Of a stretch of 7,956 nt of DNA, positions 6,000-7,956 are shown in pieces. A program made the translations under genes and the position numbers. Origin of the DNA: Thermoplasmata archaeon (GTDB lineage Archaea; Thermoplasmatota; Thermoplasmata; Thermoplasmatales; Thermoplasmataceae); NCBI GenBank assembly GCA_021847855.1, contig JAJZOT010000064.1, positions 1-7,956 of the forward strand, in the 5' to 3' direction. How positions within the stretch are numbered: the first letter of the stretch is position 1; each line of letters begins with the position of its first letter. The notes under the pieces are model-generated. The model was not told where the DNA came from, did no database searches, and saw only the letters and a program-made list of their open reading frames with translations.

Positions 6000-6260
6000 G
6001 GGTGTTGCCTGATAGAAATATCAAGTATTTACAATCAAATGTAAATTGTAAGCATTATGGCGAGGGAGAAACAAACCATAATGCAGCCTGACGAAAAGTC
6101 GAAAGAATGGGCCTGAAGATTGCATATAATCCCATATATGCATGCTGAACCAAGGAGAATGCCTGGAAACAGGAGTTGTACCGATTCTGATTCTCCGTCA
6201 GAATGGTTAATACTGGTGAGGTTGGCGAGCATCTAAAGGTATTGCAAGCCGAAACATAAA
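5934..6260 (+). ncRNA. structured RNA A, upstream of the 36-aa gene
   Basis: About 330 bases dense in hairpins. AGGCA (5951-5955) pairs with TGCCT (6006-6010), closing a three-way junction with AGCCA/TGGCT (5962-5977) and CCCCTA/TAGGGG (5987-6002). Then follow TTACAAT/ATTGTAA (6029-6051) and the perfect 9-bp GCATTATGG/CCATAATGC (6052-6084). TGCATATA/TATATGCA (6121-6142) comes next, then CCTG-GAAA-CAGG (6162-6173, a GNRA loop). A 10-bp helix with one bulge spans 6180-6207, and AATAC/GTATT closes 6209-6243. There is a promoter in front and a small gene directly behind. It could be a long leader or a separate structured RNA; no known family is recognised. Confidence 0.6.
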
Positions 6261-6266
6261 ATCGCT

Positions 6267-6377
6267 ATGGAGAATGATAAAGAGAATAAAACAGAAGAAA
6301 AGAAAAAAGATGAAGACACTGATAAAAAGAAGATCTTTGCTATTGCAAAGATAGAATTTTCAAGATATCAGTGGTAA
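6267..6377 (+). CDS. 36-aa highly charged protein
   Basis: ATG at 6267, TAA at 6375. The first 22 residues are almost all charged or polar (MENDKENKTEEKKKDEDTD, then KKK), followed by a hydrophobic patch KIFAIAKIEFSRYQW. No ribosome site is obvious, so translation may depend on the RNA A fold. The position between RNA A and a junction motif directly after the stop matches the other modules, which is the main support for it being real. No function is recognised. Confidence 0.45.
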   Translation: MENDKENKTEEKKKDEDTDKKKIFAIAKIEFSRYQW

Positions 6378-6660
6378 TTTGTGGCTTATCTAAGAGGAGA
6401 TAGGAAATTTGAAAGATATGTTGTCCAATGGAATACACGCTGAAATGCGTTAAAACAGGGTGAAGCCTGGGTTCAAAACAGGACTCTGAGTGAGACCATT
6501 CGGAATCACTTAGAGGACGTGAGAACCAAGCATGCGTGTGCGTTTAACGCACATTGATGTGCCTGTAACAAGGCTTGAAAGAACCAAAAGCCCCGTTTGG
6601 ACCCGGGTAAATTCCGAGTAAAATCGGAGTGTTGCCCTTGTGACAGAGATCACAAGGCGG
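6378..6660 (+). ncRNA. structured RNA B, upstream of the 88-aa gene
   Basis: Begins with the junction motif straight after the 36-aa stop. Helices seen: CTTATCT/AGATAGG (6385-6404), ACGC/GCGT (6437-6450), CAGG/CCTG (6456-6469), and GGTTC (6470-6474) with GAACC (6523-6527). The last encloses a continuous 10-bp helix including one GU (6484-6493 with 6506-6515). Then TGTGCGT/ACGCACA (6537-6553), GCCT/AGGC (6561-6574), TCCGA/TCGGA (6613-6628) and perfect 8-bp CCTTGTGA/TCACAAGG (6636-6657). The last helix ends 15 bases before the downstream ATG. The density of helices and lack of any sound reading frame until the end favour a functional RNA. Confidence 0.6.
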
Positions 6661-6671
6661 AGTTTGATTTA

Positions 6672-6938
6672 ATGAAAATCAAAGGATACGTAATTGGAGA
6701 GGATTCTTGGGGCGTTCGCCTTAAAGAAGACGTGAAAATGACAGCTAACGAGATGCCAACAGTCGAAGAGGTTGTGGCAAGATTTCCAAAGATATCTGAA
6801 TTTAAGATAATCGCTTTGGAAGGATTTGAGAAAAATAGAAAAGTAGCCGATCTTGATTGGATCGGAGACGTAGATTCATGTGAAGCTGATGAGATAATAT
6901 CTTGGGAAGCCAGGAATTATAACTCATTCGCAACATAA
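6672..6938 (+). CDS. hypothetical protein, 88 aa
   Basis: I place the start at the ATG at 6672, with GGCGGAG about ten bases upstream. An earlier in-frame ATG at 6597 would run through two hairpins of RNA B and encode an unlikely Cys/Asp-rich N-terminus. The product alternates strands and helices (MKIKGYVIGEDSWGVRL; PTVEEVVARFPKISEFKIIAL; VADLDWIGDV) and is acidic. It could be a small compact alpha/beta domain; I do not recognise it. It lies between RNAs B and C, and a variant junction motif, TTTTGTTGCC, follows the stop without a gap. Confidence 0.7.
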   Translation: MKIKGYVIGEDSWGVRLKEDVKMTANEMPTVEEVVARFPKISEFKIIALEGFEKNRKVADLDWIGDVDSCEADEIISWEARNYNSFAT

Positions 6939-7119
6939 TTTTGTTGCCGTGCAATGAGAATTATACCCTGATTGCACATATAAGGACTGTAGCGGATTTT
7001 AAACGAAGAACCGCACACTTTAATTCACAGACGGGGGTTTGAGGAAAGCCCTGCCTAGGCCCGCAGTGAGTTAGAGAAATTACTAACATAAAAGGGTACG
7101 CTTGTACTAAAATCCGAAA
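6939..7119 (+). ncRNA. structured RNA C, leader of the 80-aa membrane protein
   Basis: GTGCAAT (6949-6955) pairs with ATTGCAC (6971-6977). A long-range 9-bp helix CGGATTTTA (6993-7001) with TAAAATCCG (7108-7116) closes the domain, and its 3' strand ends directly before AAAGGA and the ATG at 7125. Inside are GTTAG/CTAAC (7070-7087), GTAC-GCTT-GTAC (7096-7107) and alternative G-rich/C-rich pairings at 7032-7066. The 5' strand of the closing helix overlaps an alternative hairpin, GCGG (6992-6995) with CCGC (7011-7014). Two exclusive states beside a ribosome site is riboswitch-like; no ligand can be inferred. Confidence 0.6.
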
Positions 7120-7124
7120 GGAAA

Positions 7125-7367
7125 ATGTCAAGCAGATTTAGTCGCCAGATGAGTAATATGGAGCAAAACAACAGTTTTGGAAAAAAAATAAAAAGAAGAA
7201 TTAGAAAATTAGTTTACGTTGACATCTATGCAAGTGGAGTCATGAGTACGGGAGTGGGAATAGCATACTATTTTCATAGCACGCTTGTTGCTATTGGATT
7301 TAGTCTTGCTGCGATTCTCGTCGGACTCGAGGGGCTTTACCTTGCGGGAGATGAGGTTGTAGATTAA
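7125..7367 (+). CDS. small two-helix membrane protein, 80 aa
   Basis: ATG at 7125 has AAAGGA three bases before it; ATG codons at 7149 and 7158 are alternatives. The N-terminus is basic (SFGKKIKRRIRKLVY), followed by two hydrophobic stretches, about 32-50 (VDIYASGVMSTGVGIAYYF) and 53-74 (TLVAIGFSLAAILVGLEGLY). The C-terminus is acidic. Basic residues before the first helix suggest both ends lie in the cytoplasm. The leader is RNA C, and the junction motif follows 6 bases after the stop. It may be a holin-like, toxin-like or transport peptide; no family is recognised. Confidence 0.7.
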   Translation: MSSRFSRQMSNMEQNNSFGKKIKRRIRKLVYVDIYASGVMSTGVGIAYYFHSTLVAIGFSLAAILVGLEGLYLAGDEVVD

Positions 7368-7400
7368 TTATTATTTTGTGGCCTGAAAAGGAAGCGTAGG

Positions 7401-7422
7401 CTTTATATACCTATGCGTTGAG
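7401..7422 (+). promoter_or_regulatory. promoter copy 3, driving RNA D
   Basis: CTTTATATACCTATGCGTTG then AG, one base different from copy 2. The TATA box starts at 7402, and transcription should start near 7430. It starts a second unit with RNAs D and E. Confidence 0.65.
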
Positions 7423-7429
7423 TTATATT

Positions 7430-7740
7430 ATGGAGATGGGGAGTTTATGACAATTTTCACCCAATCTCCGTGTAGCCTAAGAAGCAGGATTAAAAGCAGA
7501 TTACCGTAGTTGGTTGCGGGATATCTGAGAAGAGTGGAGACCTGATGAGGTTGGCATTCGTGCCAATTTCTGTAGATTGATGGTGTTGAATCGTCATTGT
7601 TGGGGTTGAGGAAACTCTTTCCTGATGCATGTTGAATGTATTGGGTTCTATATCGTGGAAATTGCATAGCGATGAGTTATGCAGAAGAAGCGGTAAAAGC
7701 CAACGTAGCCCGGTGCTGATCTATAATTAGCACGTAAGTG
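7430..7740 (+). ncRNA. structured RNA D
   Basis: Begins at the predicted start of promoter copy 3. GGAGATGGG (7432-7440) pairs with CCCAATCTCC (7460-7469) with one bulged A. TTGGCA-TTCG-TGCCAA (7551-7566) is a perfect 6-bp hairpin. AGGAAA/TTTCCT (7609-7623) follows, then TGCATA/TATGCA (7663-7683), then GTGCTGAT/ATTAGCAC (7713-7733) with one GU. No reading frame on either strand is convincing: the 79-codon minus-strand frame across it lacks any ribosome site and would start inside the last helices. It ends shortly before a strong AAAGGAG ribosome site. Confidence 0.6.
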
Positions 7741-7754
7741 ACAAAGGAGTAAAA

Positions 7755-7805
7755 ATGCGAAGGATATGGATGTCTCAGTATATCCATATCCTTTATGTGG
7801 CCTAA
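7755..7805 (+). CDS. possible 16-aa peptide after RNA D
   Basis: AAAGGAG lies five bases before the ATG, one of the best ribosome sites in the right part. The frame encodes MRRIWMSQYIHILYVA and its stop lies within the junction-motif region. The same bases form a 12-bp hairpin, so the peptide and the structure compete. It occupies the place of the small gene in the other modules, which is the main reason to list it. Confidence 0.3.
   Translation: MRRIWMSQYIHILYVA
7760..7793 (+). terminator. 12-bp perfect hairpin at end of RNA D
   Basis: AAGGATATGGAT (7760-7771) pairs perfectly with ATCCATATCCTT (7782-7793) around a ten-base loop, followed by TTATGTGGCC. It is the strongest helix in the window and may define the 3' end of RNA D. 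Confidence 0.55.
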
Positions 7806-7956
7806 ATGGCATGGAGTGAGGGGGCTTGACCCCCCTTTAAGATGAATTACCTAGGAGAACTTCACAAAAGTGCTCCGGGAGTGTTGTCCAAAAAACAGGG
7901 AGTTAAATGCATGATACCGGAACCATATACGCAAGTGTATGACCGGAAACTCACAG
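7794..7956 (+). ncRNA. structured RNA E, cut by the window end
   Basis: Starts at the last junction motif. GGGGG/CCCCC (7820-7835) forms a terminator-like hairpin. GGAG-a-ACTT (7854-7862) pairs with AAGT-g-CTCC (7868-7876), and CATATAC-GCAA-GTGTATG (7924-7941) is a 7-bp hairpin with a GNRA loop. GTGAG (7816-7820) could pair with CTCAC (7950-7954) to close the domain. GGAGTGTTGTCC at 7878-7889 matches RNA B. An ATG at 7911 with GGGAG upstream is open to the window end but lies within the GNRA hairpin, so I do not call it. Confidence 0.5.

Larger units (their letters stand above)
5841..7802 (+). repeat. dispersed junction word TTTTGTGGCC (five copies)
   Basis: Exact copies are at 5841-5850 and 7374-7383. 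Variants are TTTGTGGCTT at 6378-6387, TTTTGTTGCC at 6939-6948 and TTTATGTGGCC at 7792-7802. The first four follow the stop codons of the 136-, 36-, 88- and 80-aa genes by 0 to 6 bases; the fifth closes RNA D. The T-run may terminate transcripts, and GTGGCC may begin the next RNA. Confidence 0.65.

Noticed and set aside
6035..6232. 65-codon minus-strand frame across RNA A.
   Set aside because: It is antisense to strong helices, with no start signals; likely chance.
6597..6671. N-terminal extension of the 88-aa gene from the ATG at 6597.
   Set aside because: It runs through two hairpins of RNA B; the ATG at 6672 has a ribosome site and gives a more natural start.
7030..7070. GAGGAAAGCCC in RNA C resembles the conserved GAGGAAAGTCC of RNase P RNA.
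   Set aside because: Only this word matches; the domain is about half the expected size and the other conserved RNase P regions are not visible.
7540..7575. CTGATGAG followed by a stable hairpin, like a hammerhead ribozyme or a box C/D sRNA.
   Set aside because: The hairpin is followed by TTTCTG rather than GAAA, and there is no properly spaced second box pair or guide layout.
7428..7667. 79-codon minus-strand frame across RNA D.
   Set aside because: It mirrors the structured RNA, lacks a promoter or ribosome site on that strand, and its sequence does not look like a protein.
7911..7956. Open frame from an ATG with GGGAG upstream, running off the window end.
   Set aside because: It overlaps a GNRA hairpin and only 15 codons are visible, too little to call a gene.

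Overview
The window looks like part of an archaeal integrative element, plasmid or virus. The archaeal signs are TTTATATA-type TATA boxes about 26-30 bases before starts, leaderless or short-leader genes, purine-rich Shine-Dalgarno sites on internal operon genes, frequent ATA (Ile) and AGA/AGG (Arg) codons, and a short archaeal-style tyrosine recombinase. A thermoacidophile of the Thermoplasmata is plausible, but that is inference; no rRNA, tRNA or housekeeping gene is present to fix the host.

Left part (1-1989, + strand): the end of a three-gene operon with overlapping genes. It holds a coiled-coil/proline-rich protein (5' end cut by the window), a small protein with one hydrophobic segment, and a P-loop ATPase with a C-terminal zinc ribbon. 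A palindrome overlaps the ATPase stop and a T8 run follows. Positions 1990-2460 hold no convincing gene, but do hold a minus-strand promoter-like site and hairpins.

Middle (2461-5363): two minus-strand genes (a small basic protein with HE motifs and a two-helix membrane protein) diverge from a catalytic-core-only tyrosine recombinase. The shared intergenic region is full of inverted repeats, including four GTTAAG/CTTAAC half-sites. A 43-residue gene is coupled to the recombinase by an ATGA overlap. A second operon follows (262, 54 and 106 residues); its last product resembles the HicB antitoxin fold.

Right part (5398-7956): this is the unusual section. After a leaderless 136-residue gene, about 2.1 kb is mostly non-coding but dense in perfect or GU-tolerant hairpins, some with GNRA-type or TTCG loops. 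I read it as alternating modules: structured RNA A, 36-aa gene, RNA B, 88-aa gene, RNA C, 80-aa membrane protein gene, new promoter, RNA D, possible 16-aa gene, RNA E (cut by the window). Three lines support a modular system. A ten-base word, TTTTGTGGCC or a close variant, occurs at each module junction. A 22-base promoter block recurs three times, with identity continuing well past the TATA box. RNAs B and E share a hairpin followed by GGAGTGTTGYCC. These RNAs could be riboswitch-like leaders, free structured RNAs co-transcribed with small proteins, or both. I do not recognise them as a known family.
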